Below are positions 9,583-18,608 of a DNA stretch of 64,000 nt, in pieces (position 1 is the first letter of the stretch; every line of letters starts with the position of its first letter). The notes below the pieces were generated by a model that was given only the letters and a program-made list of their open reading frames with translations, was not told where the DNA came from and ran no database searches. The stretch is taken from positions 26,993-90,992 of the forward strand of contig JAUWWQ010000013.1 in assembly GCA_030616775.1 (NCBI GenBank). Reading direction: 5' to 3'. Made by a program: the position numbers and the translations under genes. This stretch comes from Planctomycetota bacterium. Its GTDB lineage: Bacteria > Planctomycetota > Phycisphaerae > UBA1845.

Positions 9583-9845
9583 CGTACAAAAGGGCACGCC
9601 ACCCTATTCTTGACATGTTGGCTCTGGGCTACTTCATGACTGGGAACATGGCCAAGGCGATTGAGACGCAGGAAAAGGCCATCGCACAGCTCCCCCAGGA
9701 TGATCGCGCTGAGTACGAAGCCACCCTCGCCAAGTACCGCCAGGCCGCTGAGGCCGAATCCACGGATCAAGGGCAGGCCGTACCAACCGACACGGACGAC
9801 GAGAACTCAAGGACGCCCGATGATCCTCCAGGTGCCGGCGGCTGA
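9579..9845 (+). pseudogene. Remnant of a second kinase-TPR gene tail (88 codons)
   Basis: A frame starting with TTG that overlaps the kinase stop encodes LDMLALGYFMTGNMAKAIET followed by QEKAIAQLP. By eye about 18 of 29 residues match the kinase's own LDTLALAYRMTGDIDKAIET segment (near 9230-9310), and the following D-rich tail resembles kinase C-termini. The simplest reading is the 3' end of a tandem paralogue left behind after deletion or recombination. No Shine-Dalgarno or ATG supports independent expression, although the overlapping TTG could allow coupled translation. Confidence 0.6.
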
Positions 9846-9956
9846 CACACAGCTTGACTCGGCCCTTCTGCTCCATGCTCGGGAGTAGGGTCTGTCGTAG
9901 GATTACCGATCTTGCGATACCGTTCCCGAATCTCTGAGAAAGAGACACGTTGCCTC

Positions 9957-10802
9957 TCACGGCTGGGGGAAGGGCTTTTTGTCCGCGAGCCAGAGGAACG
10001 CCAGGCTGGGTCTGACACCGGTGGGTAAAAAGATCCGGACAGTCAGTCGGGCCAGTGGCCGGCCGAAGATGACACCGAGCAATCCGCCGAGCACTTGCAC
10101 ACCCATGTGAGCCATCACATAGAGCAGGCCCCAGTCGAGCAAATGTGGGGCCTCGTAGCGCCAGGTGATCGCGACCAAAACACCCGCCACAATAGGCACG
10201 GCCAGCATAAGCCCGAAATACGCACCCCGGTGCCAATGTGGAACGACGACCACGGCAAGCGCCCCACCTACAAATGCGATCAGAGAGGAGGTAATCAACA
10301 TTGTGGCTATGAAGAGCTTCCTATACGGATAGTCTGCCTGGACCTCCAAGGGACCATAGCCGCTCCACGTACGGATCGTCGTGTTGTTGATCCGTTCGAC
10401 GCGGGAACCTCCCCGCACAGTCAACTCGTCCAGATTTGCGTAGCTCATCGCCCCCTCCGCAATACCCAAGGAGACTAATCCGGCGAGGAGCGTGAGCATC
10501 CAGATGGCCAGCAGTAAAGACGTCCACCGGTGAAGCCAGGGCCTAAGGGCCGTGGAAGTGTCGTTGGCGGGCTGGAATCGGCCGCATTCCGGACAGCGGA
10601 CTACAGGGATCCCCGTGTAGTCATCACGGTACACTGGCAGCGTGCGGAGGTTGTACGCACAACCCTCGCAAAAGCGGTCCAACTCGATGCAGGCACGCGT
10701 TGCCCCGCGCGTCTCCGGAGATTCGGATCCTGGTTCGATTGTTGCCTCGTGTGACCCTCTCACGGTCAGAAGTACCTGCCGGACATTAGGGCTTCCTGCC
10801 AT
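9957..10802 (-). CDS. Zinc-ribbon, four-helix membrane protein, 281 aa
   Basis: The N-terminal region carries FCEGCAYNLRTLPVY and, 13 residues on, VVRCPECGRF: two CxxC knuckles forming a zinc ribbon. This CxYNLxxLP...RCPECG motif is recurrent in planctomycete membrane proteins of unknown role. Four hydrophobic helices follow (LLLAIWMLTLLAGLVSLGIA; LFIATMLITSSLIAFVGGAL; FGLMLAVPIVAGVLVAITW; LLYVMAHMGVQVLGGLLGVI). The segment between helices 1 and 2 is a short soluble loop. It lies downstream of the histidine kinase on the same strand, about 200 bp away, with a hairpin in the gap. Function unknown. Confidence 0.75.
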   Translation of the reverse strand: MAGSPNVRQVLLTVRGSHEATIEPGSESPETRGATRACIELDRFCEGCAYNLRTLPVYRDDYTGIPVVRCPECGRFQPANDTSTALRPWLHRWTSLLLAIWMLTLLAGLVSLGIAEGAMSYANLDELTVRGGSRVERINNTTIRTWSGYGPLEVQADYPYRKLFIATMLITSSLIAFVGGALAVVVVPHWHRGAYFGLMLAVPIVAGVLVAITWRYEAPHLLDWGLLYVMAHMGVQVLGGLLGVIFGRPLARLTVRIFLPTGVRPSLAFLWLADKKPFPQP

Positions 10803-10885
10803 CGCATACTTCGGGTGTTAGACGAACCACGTCTGCCCCTCGCCCAGGGATTCGCCATACCGGTGGCAATATTTTCTCGGTATCC

Positions 10886-10905
10886 CCCACTTCTGAGGAG
10901 GTGGG
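10886..10905 (-). terminator. Hairpin between histidine kinase and zinc-ribbon gene
   Basis: CCCACTTC pairs with GAGGTGGG around a 4-nt loop (8 bp including one G-T wobble). A third segment, CCACCCAC at 907-914, could compete for the right arm. The rest of the 200-bp gap shows nothing coding. There is no run of T on either side, so factor-independent termination is uncertain. Confidence 0.35.
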
Positions 10906-11005
10906 CCACCCACTTCAACTTGTGGTTTGAGCTTTGACGGAGCACCATCCCAGGACCTCATCGGATTGCGCCACTCCGCCGTTGCCCGTCAGGAGATCTG
11001 TCCGA

Positions 11006-12766
11006 TCACCTGGGACCATGCGTGTCATCGCTGTCGGCCGGGCCCGCAGACTCGATGGGCAGCTTGATGTGAAAGGTCGTCCCCTCCCCAACGACGCTCT
11101 CGAATTCGATCTCGCCCTTGAGTTCAGTAACTATTTTATTGGCGGCTGCAAGCCCCAAACCGGTCCCTCCTTGTCCCTTGGATGAATGGAAGGCATCGAA
11201 GATTTTGTCTCGCTCCTCGGGCTCAATGCCGGGACCGTTATCGCTGATGGAAACGATCACCTGACCTTCATCGGCCCGATAGCTCGTGGAGATGTTGACC
11301 CGTCCGCCGCTACTGGGAACCGCCTCGATGGCATTCAGGATGATGTTGTTGAGCACTTGATGTATACCGTCGGGATCCAAGGGGACCGGCGGCATGTCCT
11401 CAAGATCCGTCAGGATCATCACCGACTTTTCGTCAGCACGGTTCTGCACAAGGGCCACAGCATCCTCGATGAACCTCTCGAGTTGGGACATCTCGACGCA
11501 GGGTTGGCGTTCCTTGCTGAACGTGAGCATGTTCACGGTGAGAGCCAAGATGCGATCGAGATTGCGACGGATCAGCGCCCAGCCTGACTGGGTCGTCTCC
11601 ATACATCTAGTCTTGAGACCCTGCTCCACGACTTCGGCGCCACCCTGCATCCCCTGAAGGATGTTACGGATGTAGTGTGACAGATAGGCCACCGTCTCCC
11701 CGGCAGCCGCGAGACGTTCGGTATGGACGTGGGATTCGAGCAGTTGCATGTTTTCGATGGCCATCCCCGCAAGCCGCCCAACTGCTACCGCGATTCGAAG
11801 TTGCTCCTGGGTGTAGGTGTGTCGCGACATCGAGCAATCAAGATGAAGGATGCCACGGATCTGCTCGCGGGCAATGATAGGCACGCAGATGATGCTTCGC
11901 AGCCCGAGACGGTGGATGCTGTCCTGTTTGCTCTCGCGGCTGAAACGATCGTCGGTCATTGCATTGGCACAAAGTATGCCCTCCCTGGTCTTGAGGACGT
12001 GATTGATGATGGTCTGGGAGGTGACGATCTTGGGGCGCCGGCCTCGCTGCCGGCTCCGATAACGAACGACTTGAGGTGTAAGCTTATCCGTGTCTGGGCT
12101 GTACATCAGCAATATCAGCCGGTCGACAATGAGATGGTCGAAGATGATATCCGTCATCCGCCCCAGGAATGCCTCCACCGATTCAATAGTCCCGATCATT
12201 TCGGCGATCTTGTAGACAACATTCCAGGCAGCAACGGCGTCAGCCGTCTCCGGCGGCTGAAGGATCACACTCTCTGCCGAGGCGTCCACGACCGAAAGGA
12301 TCGATGAACCGCCCGAGGGGATGCTCAGGTCCAGGTCGACAAGATCGCTAATCATCTGGGCACCGGTGAAGCTTTCAACATGTTCCAGCCCGCTGAAGAC
12401 CAGAAGCGTGCTGCCCACCTTGATCTGATCTCCGTGCTTGAGCTCCGTGGGCGCTACGATCCGCTGCCCGTTGAGATAGGTACCGTTCGAGCTGTGGAGG
12501 TCGACCAGAATCCACGCATCATTGGCCGGGCGGATCTCGGCGTGCCGTCGAGATGCGCCGTTGTCTGTCAGCTGAATGTGATCGGACGAGCGCCCAATGA
12601 CGGCCGGCTCGTCCGGCGTCTGATACGTACGACCTTTATCTGGACCCTGCAAAACATACAGCGTGGGCAATGTGAGCGCTCCCGAAACGGAGGTGAGCCG
12701 AACCGCGCTCGCATAAAAGATAGTGGATGGCCACGGTTCCGGCTGCGGCATGCCGCTTGTACACAC
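11006..12766 (-). CDS. FHA-GAF sensor histidine kinase, 586 aa
   Basis: N-terminal FHA domain (about 35-115) has the phosphothreonine-binding signature: VIGRSSDH, SRRHAEI and SSNGTYL. A GAF domain spans about 170-330 (IICVPIIAREQIRGILHLD). The kinase part follows: dimerisation helix with YLSHYIRNILQGMQGG, whose His is the likely phospho-acceptor; N box NNIILNAIEAV; G1 DNGPGIEPEE; F box IFDAFHSSK; G2 GGTGLGLA. The catalytic set is complete and no membrane segment is seen, so this is a soluble NtrB-like kinase. FHA input suggests that it reads Ser/Thr phosphorylation, perhaps from kinases like the one at 6808; that link is inference. No response regulator is adjacent. Confidence 0.9.
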   Translation of the reverse strand: MCTSGMPQPEPWPSTIFYASAVRLTSVSGALTLPTLYVLQGPDKGRTYQTPDEPAVIGRSSDHIQLTDNGASRRHAEIRPANDAWILVDLHSSNGTYLNGQRIVAPTELKHGDQIKVGSTLLVFSGLEHVESFTGAQMISDLVDLDLSIPSGGSSILSVVDASAESVILQPPETADAVAAWNVVYKIAEMIGTIESVEAFLGRMTDIIFDHLIVDRLILLMYSPDTDKLTPQVVRYRSRQRGRRPKIVTSQTIINHVLKTREGILCANAMTDDRFSRESKQDSIHRLGLRSIICVPIIAREQIRGILHLDCSMSRHTYTQEQLRIAVAVGRLAGMAIENMQLLESHVHTERLAAAGETVAYLSHYIRNILQGMQGGAEVVEQGLKTRCMETTQSGWALIRRNLDRILALTVNMLTFSKERQPCVEMSQLERFIEDAVALVQNRADEKSVMILTDLEDMPPVPLDPDGIHQVLNNIILNAIEAVPSSGGRVNISTSYRADEGQVIVSISDNGPGIEPEERDKIFDAFHSSKGQGGTGLGLAAANKIVTELKGEIEFESVVGEGTTFHIKLPIESAGPADSDDTHGPR

Positions 12767-13023
12767 TCATCCAGCTACTTGCCAGTGCGGAGAATCATAT
12801 CCGACAGCACCTGGATTGTCAATCTGCAGACCACCTATCGGTTGGGGAACAGGGCAATCGCATCTTATTGGCGTCGCTTGAGGCCTTCTGGCGGGCGATA
12901 CCCGATAAGGTCTGAGTTTCTTGGGCCGAAGCGAGGGGGTACGGTCGATAGTTACAGCGGAAATGTCTTCGTGAGGCCTCGCACTCAACACAAACCTTCA
13001 TTGAAAGACGCGCCACCCGGTCG

Positions 13024-13306
13024 CTAAGGCCCAGCCGTCGCCTTCAGGGCAGCGCAAGAAAATACAGCGTACCACGCCCCCATGGTTTGCCGGTGCACAG
13101 CTTCGATACCCTTGTGCAGGAACTGGGCACACTCTGCCGCAACCGTTGCTGTATCCAAGCCGATCCGTCTGGTAGCAGCTTCACGCAAGACACGCAGCCC
13201 ACTCAACTGCAGGCTCAGGCCTTTGGGCTCCTGGGCCTGTAGCCAGTCTCGGCAAACGCCCCTGAACCGTAACCTCAGTTGCCCACAAGATTTGCGCCTT
13301 GCCCAT
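13024..13306 (-). pseudogene. Possible frameshifted small gene
   Basis: In the 640-bp gap 12767-13409 the only coding-like signal is on the minus strand. ATG at 13306 starts MGKAQILWATEVTVQGRL, but this frame closes. A second frame then carries GLSLQLSGLRVLREAATRR and continues through TVAAECAQFLHKGIEAV to a stop at 13024. Together they look like one gene with a frameshift near 13250. No family was recognised and no Shine-Dalgarno is seen. The remainder of the gap shows nothing. Confidence 0.25.
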
Positions 13307-13409
13307 CACCGGAACTTCGACTTAGGGGATTTCACGCAGGGAAGCTCTCCGCGTCTGCACGGGGGCGATTCACTACATGGACCGCAATACTCTCCTGGTA
13401 GAAGCGGCA

Positions 13410-14411
13410 TTAGCGCGGAAAGCGGCTGGGCGACTCCGGTGCACCGGTTCTGGCAGATAGGTAGGCCGCTTCGATCACTGCCAGCGTGGGCAGATGTTCC
13501 TCGGCCTTAGACTTAAGGGGTAGCGCGCCCGATAGTCGTGATGCTCCGAAGGCGCTGATGGCGTGGGCCACCGGGTTGGGTGTTCGCGCCCCGTGATACT
13601 CCACCAGCTTGCCGCCGCGCGGGATGATGGTCAGACCGTCGGCACCGACTTCGACCGTACCCTCAACACCCATAAACGTGACTCTCCATGAGGGTTCGGC
13701 TACGCCGCGAAGGGCGGTCACGCATGCCGTCCGTTCCTGTCCGAAGCCAAGTACGACGATGGCGGTGTCTTCGGTGTCGTATTTCCGGGGCGCACCCGGT
13801 GCAACGGCGACTCCGCATTGGGCGTACACAGTCTCCGGCAGACCGAGCAGGTGGACCAGCATGTCTACCGCTTCGTAGGCCCCGTTAAGCAGGACCCCTC
13901 CGCCCGCCCGGACCGAATCGCCGCGCCACCCGACAGGCGTGTCGGCGGTCTGCACATGTACTGTCGCAGCATGCACGTGTCCGGTGGACTCCGCCAGACG
14001 GTTGAGCGCCGCATACGCCGGCTCAAACTGCCACAGCCGTGACACTACCAACGGGCGTTCATTGGCGGCGAACTGGTCCACGAGGCGCTGGGCTTCCCGA
14101 ACGCTGCGGGCACACGGCGCCTTGTGAAACACGCCGATTCCTCGTGCCGCGGCCATCTGCACGAACTCAATGGACTGAAACGGTTCGAGGGCCACAAAGA
14201 GCAGGTCCAGACCGGAGTGGGCAGTCTCTACTATCAGCGAGCGGTAATCTTCAAACACCCCTGCGGCTACCGTATCCGTGTACCGTCTGAGCACTTCGGA
14301 GTCCGTGTCGGCTACAGCCGCCAGCTCGAACTGCTCAACCGAACGGATCGCGGCGAGATAATCCGCGCCCACGCCCGCCAGTCCCATCAAGGCGACCTTC
14401 AAACGTTTCAA
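13410..14411 (-). CDS. Gfo/Idh/MocA-family oxidoreductase, 333 aa
   Basis: N-terminal Rossmann fold (VALMGLAGVGADYLAAIRSV, then AAVADTD) and the family's segment GVFHKAPCARSVREAQRLVD. In the usual EKP motif the Glu is His here, but the Lys that polarises the substrate is kept. The C-terminal half has the expected mixed-sheet substrate domain (GGGVLLNGAYEAVDMLVHLL, where family members have a conserved GG.l.d.g.H.iD pattern). Length is normal. Members oxidise sugars or inositols with NAD(P), and planctomycetes have many paralogues. The diverged GLAGVG and HKAP motifs leave cofactor use open. It is the last minus-strand gene below the VWA operon, after a 101-bp gap. Confidence 0.82.
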   Translation of the reverse strand: MKRLKVALMGLAGVGADYLAAIRSVEQFELAAVADTDSEVLRRYTDTVAAGVFEDYRSLIVETAHSGLDLLFVALEPFQSIEFVQMAAARGIGVFHKAPCARSVREAQRLVDQFAANERPLVVSRLWQFEPAYAALNRLAESTGHVHAATVHVQTADTPVGWRGDSVRAGGGVLLNGAYEAVDMLVHLLGLPETVYAQCGVAVAPGAPRKYDTEDTAIVVLGFGQERTACVTALRGVAEPSWRVTFMGVEGTVEVGADGLTIIPRGGKLVEYHGARTPNPVAHAISAFGASRLSGALPLKSKAEEHLPTLAVIEAAYLSARTGAPESPSRFPR

Positions 14412-14512
14412 GGTCTACTCCACGGCAGTGCCAGGCTCGCCGTTACGCTTATGCAGACACCTGGTCGAGAAAGCTGTTCGACAAGGCGGAAAGCTCGCCC
14501 CGAACACTGATC

Positions 14513-16537
14513 CTATATAAAGATACGATGATTGTAGACCACCCATTCCACAAGCAGCAAGGCGAGAACCGCCAACAACAGATAGGGCCAGAAGGGCTGG
14601 TTCACCTCGATGCTGCCGGCTTGGGTTTCGACGGAATCCGCCCCGATCGTAAGCCTTGGTGCCGGTTCGACCTGACCTTCAACCGTATTGAACAGGTTGA
14701 CCGCGAAGACATCATCGCCGGGGACGCCGGGTTCCACGCGGTAGGTGCCGACTTGCCGTGTCCGGGCGTAGTGGATCGTCTGATACCCGGCTGAGGGAAC
14801 CTGATCCTCGACCCCGTCCGGCCTGAGGATCTTTACGTCATCGACCTTTTTTGGAATGGGAAGCGTGACCGGCTCGCCGGGTGACACGCTTTTCTTGCCG
14901 GTGGTCGCAACATTGGCGGCCAGGTATTGAACCGCATTCTGCATGAACACCACAAAATCAACACTGGTCACCCAATAGGTGTTCATCAGCAGGTTGCCGA
15001 ACTCATCCTCGGTGAGCAGGGCAAACGCGCTGATCAGAAACTGACTGGCGTCGCGCGTCAGGTAGGCGAGCACCGGTGACGTTTCGCCATCCACCAAGGA
15101 GACCGCTTCGGGTGGCAACTTCAGATCAAGCCACTCGTAGACGTACAGAGTCTCGACGGCCACATGACGCAGAATCGGATGCGTATCATCCCAGTTGAAA
15201 ATGACCTGGTTGTCGATCATTTCGCCGGCCGCTACGCCTTCGATCCGGGGAAGGGCGCCGAAAAAGAAATAATTCCCCTGCGGGAGCCGTCTGGTCGAAT
15301 GCCGGTCCATGATGACCACGTCAAACGCGCTGCGCTGGCCCTCCATCAACACCTCATCGTCGTCCTTCTCGTACTGATCGCCCGTCATTTTGACAAGTTC
15401 GAGCGGAAGCGTGGACAGCACGTCTTCCAGGAAGAGGTTCCCATCGGTTACCAGTAAGACACGCAGGTGACGTGGCGCTTCGATAATGGTCCAAGCCCGA
15501 TCATCCGCCGAGAGGGCATCATCCACACGCAGCACGACCTCGACTACACCGCCGCCTCCAAACTCAACCTCATCAAAGGCAACCACCCACACGCTGCCCA
15601 CTGCGGGCTCGGTCGATTCGGAACCTGACTCAATTTCACCCGCGCCAACCGCGTCCAACTGAATGGATTGAACGTCTACGCTGTGTCCGTCGACATACAG
15701 TACAGCGTCCAATCGGACGGGTTCCGAGCCGAAGTTGCGGACGGTGGCAGCCACCTCGAGCACCTCCGGCTGCTCGTAATTCCGCCGTGCGTCCATGGCC
15801 ACAATGCCCACGTTGTCGCTGCGCGCACCGATGGGGGTCATCTGGAATCTGTCAACGTCGAAGCGCTGCAAGGCCACGCGGTCGGCATCCTCGAGCCGTC
15901 CGTCCGTAAACAAGAACACACTGGCCGGCGGAGCGGCAGACTCCGGGGCAATCTCGCTTCCCGCTTCCTCCGTGCCGATCATGATGTTCTGCGTGTACGC
16001 CTCGGCGAGGCTGACCGCTTCGGTGAGCGAGGAGCGGCTCTGTGTCTGTTCGATGGAATCGATCTTGCGCTTGAGGGCACGTTTATCGGTGTCGAAGGAC
16101 GACACGACTGTGGCACGATCACAAAATGCTATGACCATCGCCCGGGCATCGTCGCTCATGTTATCCACGCACATCTTGGCCTGCTCCTTCGCAGTGGCAA
16201 GTCGCGATCGCCCATCGGCCTCTACGACGCCCATCGATGCCGACTGATCCACCAGGATGATGATCGTGCCTTCGTGCGTTTGGACGGTCTGGAGCATCGG
16301 TTTGCCCAGCGCTACAGCCGCGACGATCAAAATCAGCAGTTGCAATAGCAATAGCAGACTACTTCGCAGCCTTTGAAACGGCGAGTTGACCTGCAAGTCC
16401 TCCACGGAGCGCTTCCATAAAAGCGTCGAGGGCACCGGTCGAATGCTCCGCTTCAGCTTGAGAAAGTAGAGTGCCACCAGCGGAGGGATGGTAAGCCCGG
16501 CGGCAATGGCAATGGCTGTGGGACTCAAAAAGCTCAT
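14513..16537 (-). CDS. BatA-like membrane protein with von Willebrand factor A domain, 674 aa
   Basis: N-terminal aerotolerance-regulator (BatA) module with two membrane helices: FLSPTAIAIAAGLTIPPLVA, PVPSTLLWKRS, then LLLLLQLLILIVAAVAL. A VWA domain follows (about 90-250) with the MIDAS motif ILVDQSASMG and VFLFTDGRLED. The long beta-rich middle probably contains an Ig-like and a GATase-like segment (VLLVTDGNLFLEDVL). A final helix (LLLAVLALLLVEWVVY) anchors the C-terminus. Together with MoxR and DUF58 this makes the MoxR-BatA-type chaperone/metal-insertion system known from many bacteria. It starts 61 bp after the DUF58 gene. Confidence 0.88.
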   Translation of the reverse strand: MSFLSPTAIAIAAGLTIPPLVALYFLKLKRSIRPVPSTLLWKRSVEDLQVNSPFQRLRSSLLLLLQLLILIVAAVALGKPMLQTVQTHEGTIIILVDQSASMGVVEADGRSRLATAKEQAKMCVDNMSDDARAMVIAFCDRATVVSSFDTDKRALKRKIDSIEQTQSRSSLTEAVSLAEAYTQNIMIGTEEAGSEIAPESAAPPASVFLFTDGRLEDADRVALQRFDVDRFQMTPIGARSDNVGIVAMDARRNYEQPEVLEVAATVRNFGSEPVRLDAVLYVDGHSVDVQSIQLDAVGAGEIESGSESTEPAVGSVWVVAFDEVEFGGGGVVEVVLRVDDALSADDRAWTIIEAPRHLRVLLVTDGNLFLEDVLSTLPLELVKMTGDQYEKDDDEVLMEGQRSAFDVVIMDRHSTRRLPQGNYFFFGALPRIEGVAAGEMIDNQVIFNWDDTHPILRHVAVETLYVYEWLDLKLPPEAVSLVDGETSPVLAYLTRDASQFLISAFALLTEDEFGNLLMNTYWVTSVDFVVFMQNAVQYLAANVATTGKKSVSPGEPVTLPIPKKVDDVKILRPDGVEDQVPSAGYQTIHYARTRQVGTYRVEPGVPGDDVFAVNLFNTVEGQVEPAPRLTIGADSVETQAGSIEVNQPFWPYLLLAVLALLLVEWVVYNHRIFI

Positions 16538-16598
16538 CGGCCAAGCCTCGCTCCGCGAGCCGATGACAGGGTTCCACTGTCGAGCCGCACCCTGGACA

Positions 16599-17501
16599 TC
16601 ATTTCAACAACCCTCGCCGGCGGAAGTAGGACAGCACGATCTGATCAAAGGGTACTTCGGTGCTTGTGAACAGGTAGCTTATCCCTCGCCGCGTGCAGTA
16701 TTCGCGAAGCCGCTCACAGTACGCCTGCAGGTTCTGCTTGTACCGATTGAGGAGCGCCCGGCTGACGGTGACTTCAGCCACATCATCATCTTCGACGTCT
16801 GTAAGTCGCAGGTCGCCAACGATCCTGGGGTCAATCTCCTCCGGACTGAGAATCTGAACGGCGTACAGATCGTAGTTGCGGCCCAGCAGATATCGCATGC
16901 CCTCCTCATAGCTGGCCTTTTCGAAGAAGTCGCTAAGCACCAGTACGATGCCCGGCTGGGGATGCCGAATCGCAAACTGCTTTCCGGCTTCCGGCAGGTT
17001 ACTGACGCCCTCGCAGGTCAAATCCGTTAGAAACTCAATCAGCTTGAACATCAAATGCCGCCCGCGCACGCCGGCGATCTGCCCCCGCAGACCGTTGGCA
17101 TACCCGTACAGGCTGACCCGATCGAAGTTGATCAGACCGATATAAGCAATGGCTGCGGCAATCCGACGGGCGTAGAGCCATTTACCCGGCTCGCCCCAGT
17201 CCATGCTCTTGGATATGTCCAGCAGCACGCTGACATGCAGGTCTTCCTCCTGCAAGAAGAGCTTGACGAAAAGCTGATCGAGCCGGGCGTAGATGTTCCA
17301 ATCGAGAAACCGCAGGTCGTCCCCGACGACGTAGCTGCGATAATCGGCGAACTCCACCGACTCACCTCGCCTTTTGGTCAGCCGCTCCCCGCGCATCTTG
17401 CCGGCGAAGATCTTCCGACTAACCAGGGCAAGCTGATCCAGCTTGTTCATGAACGCCGGATCAAGCAGCTCGTCAAGCTTTGTTCGATTAACCACTGCCA
17501 C
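16599..17501 (-). CDS. DUF58 domain protein, 300 aa
   Basis: Contains the DUF58 signature FADYRSYVVGDDLRFLDWN (about residues 50-70), followed by a VWA-like region with LLDISKSMDWG (a DxSxS metal site) and VLVLSDFFEK. DUF58 proteins partner with MoxR AAA+ ATPases. In this genome moxR lies upstream but is separated by a DUF3800 gene and a repeat-rich gap of about 375 bp. That is unusual, because moxR and DUF58 are normally adjacent. The ATG at 17501 is followed immediately by a conserved start. Expression might rely on readthrough from upstream. Confidence 0.9.
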   Translation of the reverse strand: MAVVNRTKLDELLDPAFMNKLDQLALVSRKIFAGKMRGERLTKRRGESVEFADYRSYVVGDDLRFLDWNIYARLDQLFVKLFLQEEDLHVSVLLDISKSMDWGEPGKWLYARRIAAAIAYIGLINFDRVSLYGYANGLRGQIAGVRGRHLMFKLIEFLTDLTCEGVSNLPEAGKQFAIRHPQPGIVLVLSDFFEKASYEEGMRYLLGRNYDLYAVQILSPEEIDPRIVGDLRLTDVEDDDVAEVTVSRALLNRYKQNLQAYCERLREYCTRRGISYLFTSTEVPFDQIVLSYFRRRGLLK

Positions 17502-17519
17502 AGTCTTGCATCACTCCGG

Positions 17520-17625
17520 ATTCAATTGTCGATTGACGATTGTGGATTGTCGATTAAACAAGGGGTTGGTCGCTCAATCGACAATCGTCAATCTCCATCC
17601 GACAATCCCCAATCCGCAATCCCCA
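17520..17625. repeat. GATTG/CAATC-rich inverted and tandem repeat
   Basis: About 105 bp made of short units: on the plus strand GATTG(T/A)CGATTG-type words, then the complementary AATCGACAATCGTCAATC, then AATCCCCAATCCGCAATCCCC. The two halves can fold on each other around a loop near 17555-17575. It occupies the leader of the DUF58 gene, between it and the moxR tail remnant. Similar words are common in planctomycete intergenic DNA. Confidence 0.7.
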
Positions 17626-17631
17626 ATCGCG

Positions 17632-17658
17632 TTATGCTGCCGCTTCGGCCATTGTCGG
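17632..17658 (-). pseudogene. Second copy of the moxR 3' end (nine codons including stop)
   Basis: The minus strand reads CCG ACA ATG GCC GAA GCG GCA GCA TAA, which encodes PTMAEAAA-stop. This is exactly the C-terminus of the moxR gene 950 bp upstream (18635-18609: CCG ACG ATG GCG GAA GCA GCG GCT TAG). Six bases of 27 differ, all at third codon positions. Similarity ends abruptly before these codons. It looks like the original 3' end of the resident moxR, stranded when the moxR-DUF3800 arrangement formed. Confidence 0.75.
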
Positions 17659-17842
17659 CATAAGTAGCGGCTGGCGTCCCCGCCGGCAGTTTCTTCTTTC
17701 AGTCTTCCGTGTCATTATTATAGGACTTAAGCAAGCTGCGGTCCCGCCGATCTTGCCCAGCCATCCAAATATTTTTCTTTTCTGTTGACATTACGTCCCT
17801 CGATCGTCGTATATTAGAGGAGCCTGGGTGCTGTGCGGAGGT

Positions 17843-17858
17843 GTCGGGTCAACCCGAC
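17843..17858 (-). terminator. GTCGGGT/ACCCGAC hairpin downstream of the DUF3800 gene
   Basis: A 7-bp perfect stem with a 2-nt loop lies 20 bp past the DUF3800 stop codon. There is no T-run. The same GTCGGGT core is found in the palindromes that bracket the OLD-family gene (51062-51081, 53054-53074), so it may be a repeat-family member rather than a simple terminator. Confidence 0.45.
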
Positions 17859-17877
17859 GATCGCTAAGCCGCGCAGA

Positions 17878-18600
17878 TTACCCGGGCCACTTTTTTGCGC
17901 GCCAATACCACACGCTGAATTTAGGGCACCGGTTTCTTACCTCGCGCAGACCCGCATGTTCCCAGGCCTTAGGCAAGAAGCTTGGCACATCAACTTTCTC
18001 GCAGAGGTACTTGCGGATCTGATTCTTGTACTTGTTAGCCGTCGGCCTGAGGTTGTTGAGAACACATCCGAGAAGCAAGTCGCACGCCTGCAGACACTGG
18101 TACGAACGAATCTTGGAGGAGACTTCGGCCAGGTGCCGAAACGTACGCTTCCCTCCTGGAGGGTTGAAGCGTTCGGAAATGCGCTCCAGAAACTCGTCTC
18201 CCCGACACCGTGTAAGCTCGTCCGCCAAGAACACCGCGTCCTTCACTTGCATGACATTAGGATGAAGGAGCATTTCCGTGAATTTTTTGTAGGCCCGCGC
18301 CTTGAGAATCGCCGCGGATTCGTCGGGCCGACCGAACCGGCTGTAATCGAACTTGTGCTGCGGCACGACTACGCAACGGAAATACGCCGAGTCCGCGATG
18401 AACTCATCAACCACGCGACTGCACACCCTGTAGCCGAACGCCGTCTTGCACCATGTATACTTGATCTCGACCTCACACCCTGTCTCGCGCCTGACATCTT
18501 CGATCCGCCGGTGCAGAGTCGACGAATCCGGCAGGAACAGCGCGCCGTACAGCAAGTAATCATGCGCGTTGTCATAGGATTCGTCGAAGTAAACGATCAT
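17878..18600 (-). CDS. DUF3800 domain protein, 240 aa, inserted in the moxR operon
   Basis: Starts MIVYFDESYD, the DES motif that opens DUF3800 proteins, and ends with the family's conserved CLQACDLLLGCV helix (Q..aDll). Between them lies an alpha/beta body of normal length. DUF3800 proteins are thought to be RNase-H-fold-like and are found near mobile elements and defence islands, but their biochemical role is not established. The AGGAG ribosome-binding site spans the moxR stop codon and lies 5 nt before the ATG, so translation is probably coupled. Several codons here are AT-richer or rarer than in the neighbours. A second moxR tail beyond its 3' side suggests insertion. Confidence 0.8.
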   Translation of the reverse strand: MIVYFDESYDNAHDYLLYGALFLPDSSTLHRRIEDVRRETGCEVEIKYTWCKTAFGYRVCSRVVDEFIADSAYFRCVVVPQHKFDYSRFGRPDESAAILKARAYKKFTEMLLHPNVMQVKDAVFLADELTRCRGDEFLERISERFNPPGGKRTFRHLAEVSSKIRSYQCLQACDLLLGCVLNNLRPTANKYKNQIRKYLCEKVDVPSFLPKAWEHAGLREVRNRCPKFSVWYWRAKKWPG

Positions 18601-18608
18601 CTAATCTC

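Noticed and set aside
17785..17815. Plus-strand TTGACA ... TATATT near the DUF3800 3' end
   Set aside because: Spacer is 19 bp and no plus-strand gene follows; the open frame 17833-18612 is the shadow of DUF3800. An antisense RNA is possible but unsupported.
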